A stretch of DNA of 36,913 nt, taken from Pseudomonas sp. (GTDB lineage Bacteria; Pseudomonadota; Gammaproteobacteria; Pseudomonadales; Pseudomonadaceae). Where the stretch lies: assembly GCF_030684895.1 (NCBI RefSeq), contig NZ_JAUXXP010000088.1, forward strand, positions 1-36,913, written 5' to 3'. The position numbers and the translations under genes were made by a program. The notes beneath the pieces are model-generated. The model searched no databases and was not told where the DNA came from. It saw only the letters and a list, made by a program, of their open reading frames with translations. The stretch's first letter is position 1, and every line of letters begins with the position of its first letter. Positions 7,826 through 16,076 of the stretch are shown one piece after another.

Positions 7826-10800
7826 ATGCAGTTTCTTGATCAGTTGTTTATCGCCAGTGCCGATCCCAGCGTTTTGCTACTTAGCAATTACGACCCGCTG
7901 CTGGTGGTGATGTCGCTGTGCATTGCTGTGTTCACCTCGGGCATGGCCCTGCAGCTGGCAGGCGTGGCCCGCGACAGTGAAACCGCCTGGTGGCGGCAGA
8001 TCACCATTCTTACCGGCTCGCTGGCCTTGGGGGCTGGGGTCTGGGCCATGCACTTTCTCGGCATGCTGGCGTTTCAGCTGTGCGCCGAGGTGCGTTTTGA
8101 TCTCGACGTAACCTTGCTGTCGATGCTGCCGAGCCTGGCAGCGTCCTGGGTGGCCTTGACCGTGCTGGCGCGGCGCAACCTGAGCCTGCTGCAGCTGTGC
8201 ATCGGCGGGGTGCTGGTGGGCGCGGGGATTGGCGCGATGCACTACAGCGGCATGGCCGCGATGCAGATGGCGCCGCTGCTGCGTTACGACCCCTGGATGT
8301 TTGCCTTGTCGATTCTGGTGGCGGTCGGTCTGGCCATTCTTGCCCTGTGGGTGCGCTTTGGTCTGGAAGGCCGCCTGCCAGCGCTCTGGGCCTTGCTGAT
8401 TAGCGCGCTGGTGATGGGCCTGGCGATCAGTGGTATGCACTACACCGGCATGCAAGCGGCCCGCTTTGTTGGTGTGGCCGAATCGGAGCAGCCGATTGCC
8501 GTGCTCGATAGCCTGTACCTGGGCAGTGCCATCTCGCTGATTACCGTTGCCCTGACGGTTTTTGTCGTGGCGGCCAATGCGCTGCTGCGCTATCGCCGGC
8601 TGAGCCTGCAGCTGCAAGCCAGTGAACAGCATTTACGCTCGATTTTCGATACCGCGCTCGACTCGATCCTGACGGTCGACCATGCCGGCATCATTCGCTC
8701 GACCAACCGCGCCGCTACGCGTCTGCTGGGCTGGCAGCCTGATGAGCTGGTCGGTCTGCCGATCCGCCGTCTGCTCAACGAGCACGATGGCAACCTCTAT
8801 GCGGCGCACCTGCGCAACTACTTGGACAGCGGCACTCTGGCCTTGTCGGGCGCCGAACAGGAGTTGCACTGCATTGCCAGCAACGGCCAGGCCAAGCCGG
8901 TGCGTATCAGCGTCGGCGTAACCCGCTCGGGCAATCACCCGCTGTTCGTGGTGTTCGTCAACGACATCAGCGGGCGCATCCAGATGGAACAGGCGCTGCG
9001 TGAGAGCGAACAGCAATACCGCTCGCTGATCAGCAATATCCCCGGGGTTTCCTTTCGTTGCTTGCTAGATGAGCAATGGACCATGCTGTTTGTCAGCGAT
9101 GCGGTGCAGGGTCTCACTGGTTGGAGTGCCGATGACTTCATTAGCCAGCGCCAGTCGATTGCTGAGCTTTATCACCCTGACGATTATCAACCGGTGGCCG
9201 ACCAGGTGCTGGAGGCTATCGAGCAGCGGCGCAATTACACCGTCGAGTACCGTTTGTTCGACCGCGATGGCAAGGAACACTGGATCTGGGAAAGCGGCAG
9301 TGCCGTGTGTGATGAGCAAGGCATTCCACGCTGGATTGACGGTGTACTGCTCGACCAGACCGAAACCAAGCTGCGCAACGCCGAGTACGAAGGCAAGGTC
9401 AACGCTATCAGCAAGGCCATGGCACTGGTTGAGTTTGACTTGCACGGCCATGTGCTGGAAATCAATGACAACGCCCTGGATCTGTTCGGTTATCAGCGTG
9501 CCGAGGTGATCGGCCAACACCACAGCCTGTTCTGCGACCCTCTGTATGCCGACAGTGACGACTACCGGCAGTTCTGGGCGGCGTTAGGCAATGGCCAGTT
9601 CTCCGCCGGTGAATACCGGCGTATCGCGCGCGGTGGGCGTGAGGTGTGGATTCAGGCGACCTACAACCCGATTCTCGATACCGATGGCAAACCCTTCAAG
9701 GTGGTCAAGCTGGCCACCGACCTGACCCCACGGCGCTTGATGGAGCAGGAAACCCGTGCCGCTCGCGACCGTGCCGAGGCGGCAGCGGCGGCGCGCAGCA
9801 GTTTCCTGGCCAATATGAGCCATGAGATTCGCACGCCGATGAACGCCATCATCGGCTTTACCGAATTGCTGATCGGTACACCGTTGGCCGATGACCAGCG
9901 CCGCCATCTGCAGACCGTGCAGCAGGCGTCGCGCTCGTTGCTCGGTTTGCTCAACGACATCCTCGATACCGCCAAGCTCGACCGTGGCGCGATTGAGCTG
10001 GAAGACTTGGACTTCTCCCTGCGCGAGCTGTGCGAGCAGGTTTGCGCTACCCAGCGTCTGGCGGCGGAAAACAAGGGCCTGGCGTTGCAGCTGGAGTACC
10101 CGGCGCAGCTGCTGGAGTTCTTCCGTGGCGATGCCCTGCGCCTGCAACAGGTGCTGACCAACCTGCTCGGCAATGCGGTGAAATTTACTGCTCAGGGCCG
10201 GGTGTACCTGCGCGTGCAGGGTGAGGCCGGCGCGATCCGCCTGATCGTCGAAGACAGTGGCATCGGCATTGCGGCTGATCGCCTGGAGAAGATTTTCGAG
10301 CCCTTTGCCCAGGCCGATGCATCGATGAGCCGGCGTTTTGGCGGCACGGGATTGGGCACCACCATTTCGCGCCAGCTGGTCGAGCTGATGGGCGGGCGCT
10401 TGCGGGTGGAAAGTAACCTGGGCGAGGGCAGCCGCTTTATCGTCGAGTTGCCCTTGCGCGCCGGTCAACGCCTGGCCCCGCAGGTAGGCCAGGCGCTGCC
10501 GCAACTGGCGGCATTGCACGTTCTGGCCGCCGACGATGTGCCGCAGAACCTGGAGCTGTTGCAGCTCAACCTGCAGCGTCTGGGCCACCAGGTCACGTGC
10601 GTGGCTGATGGGCAGGCGGCAGTTGAAGCCTATATCAGCGGCCGCTTTGATCTGGTGCTGATGGATGTGCAGATGCCCCTGGTCGACGGCCTGGAAGCGT
10701 CCCGGCGTATCCGTGCCCTGGAGGCCACCCAGCAGCGTGCGCCCATCCCGATTATTGCCCTGACCGCCAGCGTGCTGGATCAGGATCGCCAGGCCGCGCT

Positions 10801-11509
10801 GGATGCCGGGATGAACGGCTTTGCCTCAAAACCCCTCGATCTGCCGGCCTTGCTGGCGGAAATGGCGCGTCTGTTGGGCGTGGCTCAGGGCCACGGGGGC
10901 GTCGAGAACACTGCAGCGGCAACGACCGGCTTGTTCGACTGGCAGCGCGGCACCAGCCTGTGGGGCGGGCCGGTGCAGATGAGCCAGGCAATTCAACGCT
11001 TTCTGAGTGAGCAGGGCGCCCTGGTCGAGCAGCTGAACAGCATGCTGGAGAAGAATGACTGGGATACCGGGCGCAGCCTGGTGCACCGTTTTCGCGGCGC
11101 GGCGGCCAATCTGGCGCTGACCCATTTGTCCGGTCTAGGGCTGGCAATCGAGCAGGCGTTCAACCAGCGCGAGGGCCTGCATTTGCGCAGCCTGCTGCTG
11201 GAGTTGTCACGCGCCCTGGCGGCTGTTGCCGAGGCCCTGCCGCTGGTGCCGGAGGCGATCACCCAGACGCAGACCCAGGATAGCCAGCAGCTGCGGGCAG
11301 CGCTGCTGCGTTTGCAGCAAGCCGTCAGCCGTGGCGGGCTGGATGATCAGGCGCTGGCTTACCTGAGCCAGGGGCTGCAGGGTGCGCAGCAGAAAAAGGC
11401 TCTGGCGCGTATGCGCCAGGCGCTGGATGATTTTGACTTTGACCTGGCGCAGCAGTCGCTTAGCGAGCTGCTGCAGCAGTTGCATGATGAGGAAAGCCAG
11501 ACACCATGA
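7826..11509 (+). CDS. MHYT-PAS hybrid sensor histidine kinase with REC and Hpt domains
   Basis: This inner-membrane sensor of about 1227 residues holds a full phosphorelay in one chain. The MHYT sensor (about 25-255) has the repeated metal-binding-type motifs MHFLGM, MHYSGM and MHYTGM within seven hydrophobic segments; the family is proposed to sense oxygen, CO or NO through bound copper. Three PAS domains follow (about 265-385, 395-515, 525-635). The HisKA site is SHEIRTPMN with the histidine near residue 666. The ATPase has LTNLLGNAVKFT and GGTGLG. The receiver aspartate is in LMDVQMP (near 947), and the Hpt histidine is in VHRFRGAAANL (near 1087). The ATG at 7826 is preferred because a GGGGTGG tract precedes it; an in-frame ATG at 7808 would add six residues. 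Its stop overlaps the response-regulator gene (ATGA). Confidence 0.93.
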   Translation: MQFLDQLFIASADPSVLLLSNYDPLLVVMSLCIAVFTSGMALQLAGVARDSETAWWRQITILTGSLALGAGVWAMHFLGMLAFQLCAEVRFDLDVTLLSMLPSLAASWVALTVLARRNLSLLQLCIGGVLVGAGIGAMHYSGMAAMQMAPLLRYDPWMFALSILVAVGLAILALWVRFGLEGRLPALWALLISALVMGLAISGMHYTGMQAARFVGVAESEQPIAVLDSLYLGSAISLITVALTVFVVAANALLRYRRLSLQLQASEQHLRSIFDTALDSILTVDHAGIIRSTNRAATRLLGWQPDELVGLPIRRLLNEHDGNLYAAHLRNYLDSGTLALSGAEQELHCIASNGQAKPVRISVGVTRSGNHPLFVVFVNDISGRIQMEQALRESEQQYRSLISNIPGVSFRCLLDEQWTMLFVSDAVQGLTGWSADDFISQRQSIAELYHPDDYQPVADQVLEAIEQRRNYTVEYRLFDRDGKEHWIWESGSAVCDEQGIPRWIDGVLLDQTETKLRNAEYEGKVNAISKAMALVEFDLHGHVLEINDNALDLFGYQRAEVIGQHHSLFCDPLYADSDDYRQFWAALGNGQFSAGEYRRIARGGREVWIQATYNPILDTDGKPFKVVKLATDLTPRRLMEQETRAARDRAEAAAAARSSFLANMSHEIRTPMNAIIGFTELLIGTPLADDQRRHLQTVQQASRSLLGLLNDILDTAKLDRGAIELEDLDFSLRELCEQVCATQRLAAENKGLALQLEYPAQLLEFFRGDALRLQQVLTNLLGNAVKFTAQGRVYLRVQGEAGAIRLIVEDSGIGIAADRLEKIFEPFAQADASMSRRFGGTGLGTTISRQLVELMGGRLRVESNLGEGSRFIVELPLRAGQRLAPQVGQALPQLAALHVLAADDVPQNLELLQLNLQRLGHQVTCVADGQAAVEAYISGRFDLVLMDVQMPLVDGLEASRRIRALEATQQRAPIPIIALTASVLDQDRQAALDAGMNGFASKPLDLPALLAEMARLLGVAQGHGGVENTAAATTGLFDWQRGTSLWGGPVQMSQAIQRFLSEQGALVEQLNSMLEKNDWDTGRSLVHRFRGAAANLALTHLSGLGLAIEQAFNQREGLHLRSLLLELSRALAAVAEALPLVPEAITQTQTQDSQQLRAALLRLQQAVSRGGLDDQALAYLSQGLQGAQQKKALARMRQALDDFDFDLAQQSLSELLQQLHDEESQTP

Positions 11510-12504
11510 TCACCCCAGTCGATGTTCGGCCGCTGCTTTTGCTGGTCGACGATGAGGCCACCAACCTGCAGGTGCTGCGGCATATCCTGCAGGAGGACTA
11601 CCGCCTGCTGTTTGCCAAGGACGGCGGCAAAGCCCTGGAAATGGCCGAACGTGAGCGACCGGACCTGATCCTGCTGGATGTGATGATGCCGGGCATGACC
11701 GGCTATGAAGTGTGCCAGGCACTCAAAGCGCAGCCCCAGTTGGAGGCCATTCCGGTGATCTTTGTCACCGCGCTGGCCGATGTCGAAGATGAGGCGCGCG
11801 GCTTCTCCGTGGGGGCGGTCGATTACATCACCAAGCCGGTCAGCCCGCCGATCGTGCGCGCTCGGGTGCGCACGCACCTGTCGCTGGTGCGCATGGATGA
11901 ACTGCGCCAGACCCGCCTGCAGATCGTTCAGCGCCTCGGCATGGCCGCCGAGTACAAGGACAACGAGACTGGCCTGCACGTGATTCGCATGAGCCATTTT
12001 TCCAAGGTGCTGGCCCTGGCCGCAGGCTTCAGTGAAGCGGCCGCCGAAGAGCTGCTTAACGCCGCGCCGATGCACGATGTCGGCAAGATCGGCATTCCCG
12101 ATGCGGTGCTGCGCAAGCCGGGCAAACTCGATGAGGAGGAGTGGGCGGTGATGCGCCAGCACGTCGAGATCGGTGCGCGGATTATTGGTGAGCATGCTTC
12201 CGGCCTGCTGCGCACGGCGCAGCGCATTGCTCTGTCGCACCACGAGAAGTGGGATGGTACGGGCTACCCCAATGGCCTGAGTGGCGAGGACATCCCGCTG
12301 GAAGGACGCATTGTGGCGATTGCCGATGTGTTTGATGCACTGACCAGCGTGCGTCCCTACAAGGCGGCCTGGTCGGTTGAAGATGCAGTCGGCCTGCTGC
12401 AGGAGGAAAGTGGTCGGCATTTCGATCCGCAGCTGGTCGAGCTGTTTATTCAGCAGCTGCCTTTGATCCTGGAAATCAAGGAGCGCTGGGCAGAGCAGGG
12501 CTAG
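11506..12504 (+). CDS. Response regulator with HD-GYP c-di-GMP phosphodiesterase output
   Basis: The 332-residue product has a receiver domain (about 8-125) with the phosphoacceptor in LILLDVMMPGM (Asp 58) and conserved lysine near DYITKP. An HD-GYP domain (about 140-328) follows. The metal- and substrate-binding residues are present: HD at 190-191 in MHDVGKIGIPD, a later His at about 219, HH at 245-246, and the GYP motif in GTGYPNGL. It should therefore be an active phosphodiesterase degrading c-di-GMP. The start overlaps the kinase stop by four bases, making the upstream Hpt domain its likely phosphodonor. No GGDEF domain is present in either protein, so the unit should act in one direction, lowering c-di-GMP. 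Confidence 0.95.
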   Translation: MITPVDVRPLLLLVDDEATNLQVLRHILQEDYRLLFAKDGGKALEMAERERPDLILLDVMMPGMTGYEVCQALKAQPQLEAIPVIFVTALADVEDEARGFSVGAVDYITKPVSPPIVRARVRTHLSLVRMDELRQTRLQIVQRLGMAAEYKDNETGLHVIRMSHFSKVLALAAGFSEAAAEELLNAAPMHDVGKIGIPDAVLRKPGKLDEEEWAVMRQHVEIGARIIGEHASGLLRTAQRIALSHHEKWDGTGYPNGLSGEDIPLEGRIVAIADVFDALTSVRPYKAAWSVEDAVGLLQEESGRHFDPQLVELFIQQLPLILEIKERWAEQG

Positions 12505-12617
12505 GCGGTAACAGGCTGAAACCTTTGCGGCTGCTCCAGGCGGTGTCCACGCTTGGTCATCACGCCGCTGCGGACTATGGTTGTGGCTGCGCTTAATCCA
12601 TCCCGAGGAGCCTCGCC

Positions 12618-13403
12618 ATGTCCACGAAAACCCTGTTACCCCTACTGTGTGCCGGCATGATCGGTTTTGCTGAAGCCGCTGTGGTGGTCAAACCGGTGCC
12701 GTATGAGATCGACGGTGAAGCCTTCGAGGGCCTGTTGATCTACGACGATGCGGTCACCACGCCGCGCCCCGGCCTGCTGATGGTGCCCAACTGGCTGGGC
12801 GTTACCGAGGATTCGGCGAAGAAGGCCGCCCGCGCGGCCAGCGATAAATACGTGGTGTTTATGGCTGACATGTACGGCAAGGCCGTGCGCCCGACCAATG
12901 CTGATGAAGCCAAGGCCGCTGCGACCCTGGTGCGTAGCGACCGGCCGTTGATGCGCAAACGCGCGCAAGCTGCGGTGGAGGTACTCAAGGCGCAAACCGC
13001 GCAGGTGGCGCTGGATGTCAGCAAACTGGGGGCGATTGGTTTCTGCTTCGGTGGCGGTGCGGTGTTGGAACTGGCGCGCTCCGGCGCTGAGCTGAAAGGT
13101 TTTGTCTCGTTCCACGGCAACCTGGATACGCCTAACCCGAGTGACGCGCAAAACATCAAGGCACCGGTTCTGGTGCTGCATGGCGCGGACGACCCGGCGG
13201 TGCCGCAGGAGCAGGTCGATGGCTTTATTGCGGAAATGAAAGCGGCCAAAGCCGATTGGCAGTTGGTCAGCTACGGCGGTGCGGTGCACTCCTTTACCAG
13301 CCCGGTGGCCAATGTGCCGGGGCGCAATGAATACCACCCGGTAGTGGCTGCGCGCGCCTTCAAGGCCATGGATGATCTGTTTGCGGAAACCTTCGCCAAA
13401 TAA
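12618..13403 (+). CDS. Exported dienelactone hydrolase family protein
   Basis: This 261-residue alpha/beta hydrolase has an N-terminal signal peptide (cleavage likely after AEA, about residue 20), so it probably acts in the periplasm, unlike the cytoplasmic ClcD-type enzymes. The triad is visible: nucleophile Cys in GFCFGGGAVLEL (near 143), Asp in LHGADDPAVP (near 195) and His in VHSFTSP (near 223). The ATG at 12618 is preceded by a CGAGGAGCC site. It lies 113 bases after the HD-GYP gene with no shared function apparent. The natural substrate is unknown; dienelactone pathway genes are not nearby. Confidence 0.9.
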   Translation: MSTKTLLPLLCAGMIGFAEAAVVVKPVPYEIDGEAFEGLLIYDDAVTTPRPGLLMVPNWLGVTEDSAKKAARAASDKYVVFMADMYGKAVRPTNADEAKAAATLVRSDRPLMRKRAQAAVEVLKAQTAQVALDVSKLGAIGFCFGGGAVLELARSGAELKGFVSFHGNLDTPNPSDAQNIKAPVLVLHGADDPAVPQEQVDGFIAEMKAAKADWQLVSYGGAVHSFTSPVANVPGRNEYHPVVAARAFKAMDDLFAETFAK

Positions 13404-13410
13404 GTCGTGA

Positions 13411-13433
13411 GCGGGAAGGCCGGGCCTTCCCGC
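13411..13433 (+). terminator. GC-rich hairpin after the dienelactone hydrolase gene
   Basis: GCGGGAAGGCC (13411-13421) and GGCCTTCCCGC (13423-13433) are perfectly complementary. No T-run follows, so termination by it alone is uncertain. Confidence 0.45.
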
Positions 13434-13443
13434 GTCCTTGCTT

Positions 13444-13641
13444 AGAACCTGTTTCGAGTCTCGCGAGCTAGAGCGAGACAAGGCAAAAATGGCCGAGGAA
13501 GCGGAGTTTACTAGCTGTAAATGAGCATTACTCGTTTCACTCGCCCTGCGGGCCGCGCTAAAGCGCGTTAGACGCAAGCGGCTTGCCGAGGCCATTTTTA
13601 ACGCCGTATCGCCGACGCGCAGCAGACTCGATATAGGTTCT
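13444..13641 (-). repeat. Hairpin repeat element, copy A (long form)
   Basis: This 198-bp element has terminal inverted repeats AGAACCTGTTTCGAGTCT and AGAACCTATATCGAGTCT (16 of 18 identical) and a second pair of matching arms at 13485-13494 (AAAAATGGCC) and 13590-13599 (GGCCATTTTT). Read on the reverse strand it aligns with copy C at 30035 and, apart from an internal block of roughly 55 bases, with copy B at 14480. It contains no open reading frame of note. Its terminus overlaps the TAG stop of the DUF4394 gene (13640-13642). I do not recognise a named family. Confidence 0.85.
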
Positions 13642-14431
13642 ACATGCCTGGCAGTACGGCGATATCAATGATATTGCCCGGCAGGTCGGCAACCTCACCC
13701 AGGGTGGTCGGCTTACCAGTAGCCAGGTCCAGGGTATGCAGCGTGGTGCCGGTGAGCAGGTAGGCGGTGTTGCCGCCTTTGCCGTCGCTGGCGATATCCA
13801 GGGCCGCATTTTTCAGACCATCAACGATCTTGCCCACAATTTGCTGAATGCCATCGTTCGGCGGGTTCTGCAGCATCAGGCTGCTGCTGGCCAGATCGAC
13901 GTTATACAGCGCAGTGGCCTGGGTGCCGGCATAAGCGTTGCTGTAGGCACCCGCTACCACCTTGGCGCTCTTGCCGGCATAGGGGCCATCGGCTGCATAG
14001 GCGACGCTGCCATCGACGACTACTTCACCGGTTTCGACATTGACGCGAAAGCTGGTGCCGTCAGCGGCGAGCATGCGCAGTTTGTCGGCGACTGGGTTGA
14101 AATCGACCACGGCCTGACCGCTGCCTGGCAGCTGCTTGTCCAAACTGGCGACCTTACTGGCCGCACCCGTGGCCAGGTCCAGGGTGTAGAGCTGATTGTC
14201 GCTGCCCAGCGCATAGAGCAGGCCGTTGGCCGGGCGCACATCGATGCCGCGCAACGGGCTTGGGCTGTTGGTCGACATCGTGGCAGTAACTTTCAGGCTG
14301 GTGCTGTCGATCTTCAACAGCTGACCGTCGGCACCCAGGGCCAGTAGGGTCGCTGCGCTGGCAGTGCCGGCGGCAAGGCTGAGGGTGGCAGTGGTAATGG
14401 CAGCGGTCAGCAGGGTATTGAGGCTGTTCAT
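13640..14431 (-). CDS. Secreted DUF4394 domain protein
   Basis: The 263-residue product has a signal peptide cleaved near residue 26 (TASA). The mature part carries repeated short beta motifs (LLALGADGQLLKIDS, LYALGSDNQLYTLDLATG, LHTLDLATGKPTT), like the blades of a propeller, which fits DUF4394. The function of that family is not established. The ATG at 14431 follows GAGAG at 8 bases. An ECF-type promoter about 230 bases upstream matches the one ahead of the sigma gene at 15986, so this is probably a direct target of that sigma factor. The gene lies between two copies of the hairpin repeat; copy B is in its leader and copy A begins in its TAG stop codon. Confidence 0.87.
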   Translation of the reverse strand: MNSLNTLLTAAITTATLSLAAGTASAATLLALGADGQLLKIDSTSLKVTATMSTNSPSPLRGIDVRPANGLLYALGSDNQLYTLDLATGAASKVASLDKQLPGSGQAVVDFNPVADKLRMLAADGTSFRVNVETGEVVVDGSVAYAADGPYAGKSAKVVAGAYSNAYAGTQATALYNVDLASSSLMLQNPPNDGIQQIVGKIVDGLKNAALDIASDGKGGNTAYLLTGTTLHTLDLATGKPTTLGEVADLPGNIIDIAVLPGM

Positions 14432-14479
14432 ATGTGTTCTCTCGTCTGTAGTAGTCCAGCATCGATGCAAGGTCGGCTA

Positions 14480-14621
14480 AGAACCTGCTCACGATCTGCT
14501 GCGCGTCGGCCCTACTGCGTTAAAAACAAGCTCGGACTGCTCATTTACAGTTCGTAAACTCCGCGTCCTCGCTTGTTTTCGCCTTGTATGGCTCTAGCTC
14601 GCTAGACCGTGAACAGGTTCT
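14480..14621 (+). repeat. Hairpin repeat element, copy B (short form)
   Basis: This 142-bp element has terminal inverted repeats AGAACCTGCTCACGATCT and AGAACCTGTTCACGGTCT (16 of 18) and inner arms AAAACAAGC (14523-14531) and GCTTGTTTT (14571-14579). It lacks the internal block shared by copies A and C. It lies in the leader of the DUF4394 gene, between the predicted promoter at 14663-14690 and the start codon at 14431, so it should be transcribed as part of the messenger RNA. Confidence 0.85.
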
Positions 14622-14662
14622 AAGGCCCGCCTTGCAGGTGCCTCGATGAAACACCTGATAGC

Positions 14663-14690
14663 TATACCCACGAGAGAACGTCTGGATGTC
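14663..14690 (-). promoter_or_regulatory. Predicted ECF promoter for the DUF4394 gene
   Basis: On the reverse strand GACATCC (14684-14690) is followed after 14 bases by GGGTATA (14663-14669). The same two 7-base blocks, 15 bases apart, lie ahead of the ECF sigma gene. The -35 part resembles the CCATCC reported for SigK, another sigma factor held by an RskA-type anti-sigma factor. Confidence 0.7.
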
Positions 14691-14727
14691 GCCGCCTGAA
14701 AATAAATTCAGTTTTTTGCAAATGACC

Positions 14728-15441
14728 TCAGTTAACCGATGCCATCACCGCGCGGCCGATATACAGCACCTTGCCGGTTGGCCGATCCTTGGGTGAGCCG
14801 CCGGGCGGTTCCAGGGTCAGCTCGAACAGCTGGCCGGGTTGTACCGCGCCAATCTGCTCGGCAGACAGCTGCAGCGGCTTACCCGGTTCGACCAGGCCCA
14901 ACGAGCGCGGGCCGATGGCTGGATCGATCAACGTCCAGAATTGCACCGAGCGGTCGGCTGGGATCTGATCCTCCAGCAGTGGTTGTAGGCGCAAACTGCC
15001 ACTGCCATCAACATGCACCACCCAGCCTGGCTTGGCGGCTTCACCCGGGGCTTGCAGCACCACGGTGTAGCTATCTCCAGCCATGTCAGTGCGCCACAGG
15101 TTAGGCATGAGCGCGACGATTAGGGCGAATGCCAGCGCAGCACTGGTAAGTCGCCAGGTGGTCAGGCTCTGCCACCAAGCCAGCCAGGCATTCATCCGAC
15201 TGGCGGCTGGGGTCAGGCCAAGGCTGTCCTGCAGGCGCTGCCACAATTGCGCCGAGGGTGTCTGCGGTGGCAGCTGATCGCTCAGTTCAAGAAAGTGCTG
15301 TTGCCACTGCAGGGCCATTTGCGCGGCTTCACTGTCGTGCTCGATCAACTCGCGCACCTCAGCAGCTTCGGCCTCATCGAGCAGGCCCAGGACGTATTCG
15401 CCGATCAATGCCCGGCGTTCGGCAGGTTGCTGCGAAATCAT
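14728..15441 (-). CDS. RskA-type membrane-anchored anti-sigma factor
   Basis: The 237-residue product has an N-terminal sigma-binding domain (about 1-75, with IGEYVLGLLDEAEAAEV), one membrane segment at about 95-113 (SAALAFALIVALMPNLW) and a C-terminal extracytoplasmic domain whose LTLEPPGGSPKDRPTGKVLY segment is characteristic of RskA. The zinc-binding HC3 motif of ZAS anti-sigma factors is absent. The start at 15441 overlaps the sigma gene stop as ATGA; an in-frame GTG at 15453 is less likely because it would place the AGGAG site against the start codon. It should hold the ECF sigma factor at the membrane and release it by regulated proteolysis, as known for SigK-RskA. Confidence 0.9.
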   Translation of the reverse strand: MISQQPAERRALIGEYVLGLLDEAEAAEVRELIEHDSEAAQMALQWQQHFLELSDQLPPQTPSAQLWQRLQDSLGLTPAASRMNAWLAWWQSLTTWRLTSAALAFALIVALMPNLWRTDMAGDSYTVVLQAPGEAAKPGWVVHVDGSGSLRLQPLLEDQIPADRSVQFWTLIDPAIGPRSLGLVEPGKPLQLSAEQIGAVQPGQLFELTLEPPGGSPKDRPTGKVLYIGRAVMASVN

Positions 15442-15986
15442 GCTTGCAAACACTCCTGCAGCGCGCGCAAACCGGCGCGGATACGGCCTTTGATGGTACC
15501 CAGCGGGGTGGTCAGGCGGTTGGCGATTTGTTCATGGGTCAGGCCGCGGTAGAAGGCCAGCAGGATCGGGTGACGGCGATTGCGTTCGATGTTTTGCAGG
15601 CAGCGACGCAGTTGCTGGTGTTCGCCTTGTTGTTCCAGCAGTTCGGCGGCCTGCGGGCTGTCGTCGGCGGCGCGCTCGATAAAGTCGTCATCCATCTCCA
15701 CCGTGCGACCCCGGCTGCGCAGCTGGTTCAACGCGCGGTAGCGCAGGATGCTGTAGATCCAGGCGCGGCCGCTGCCAAGCGCGCGTTGAAAACGCTGAGC
15801 GTTGCGCCATATCTGCACAAAGGCATCGTGCACGCAGTCTTCAGCCTGATCACGACGGCCGAGCAGGGTGATAGCCAACCCGAGCATCTGCGCGGCCTCC
15901 TGTTGGTAGAGCGCCTGGAATGCGCGGTCGTCCTGCCGGGCGCAGGCTTCCAGATGGCTTTCGTAATCAAACAGCGGCTGCGCCAT
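15438..15986 (-). CDS. ECF sigma-70 family RNA polymerase sigma factor
   Basis: The 182-residue product has region 2 (about 20-90: LLGRRDQAEDCVHDAFVQIW, then AWIYSILRYRALNQLR) and region 4 (about 125-180: LLAFYRGLTHEQIANRL and GTIKGRIRAGLRALQECL), with no region 1.1 or 3, as in ECF factors. The region-4 motif GTIKGRIRAGL resembles the TVKSRIRRGL seen in SigK-like groups. AGGAA lies 8 bases before the ATG. It is cotranscribed with its RskA anti-sigma factor and has a putative self-activated promoter at 16023-16051. The inducing signal is unknown. Confidence 0.93.
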   Translation of the reverse strand: MAQPLFDYESHLEACARQDDRAFQALYQQEAAQMLGLAITLLGRRDQAEDCVHDAFVQIWRNAQRFQRALGSGRAWIYSILRYRALNQLRSRGRTVEMDDDFIERAADDSPQAAELLEQQGEHQQLRRCLQNIERNRRHPILLAFYRGLTHEQIANRLTTPLGTIKGRIRAGLRALQECLQA

Positions 15987-16022
15987 GCACTGGGTTCCTG
16001 AGTGTGTGTGCGTGCCAAGGGT

Positions 16023-16051
16023 TATACCCGAGCACCTGCGCTTTGGATGTC
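16023..16051 (-). promoter_or_regulatory. Predicted autoregulatory ECF promoter of the sigma gene
   Basis: On the reverse strand GACATCC (16045-16051) is followed after 15 bases by GGGTATA (16023-16029). A start about 30 bases ahead of the sigma ATG would give an ordinary short leader. The motif is shared with the DUF4394 promoter. Confidence 0.7.
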
Positions 16052-16076
16052 TCGGGAGTGCAACAAATCTTCTCTG

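Noticed and set aside
13444..14621. Copies A and B as the ends of a composite transposon carrying the DUF4394 gene
   Set aside because: Neither copy encodes a transposase, no direct repeat flanks the pair, and the enclosed gene has a promoter motif shared with the neighbouring sigma gene, so it belongs to the locus.
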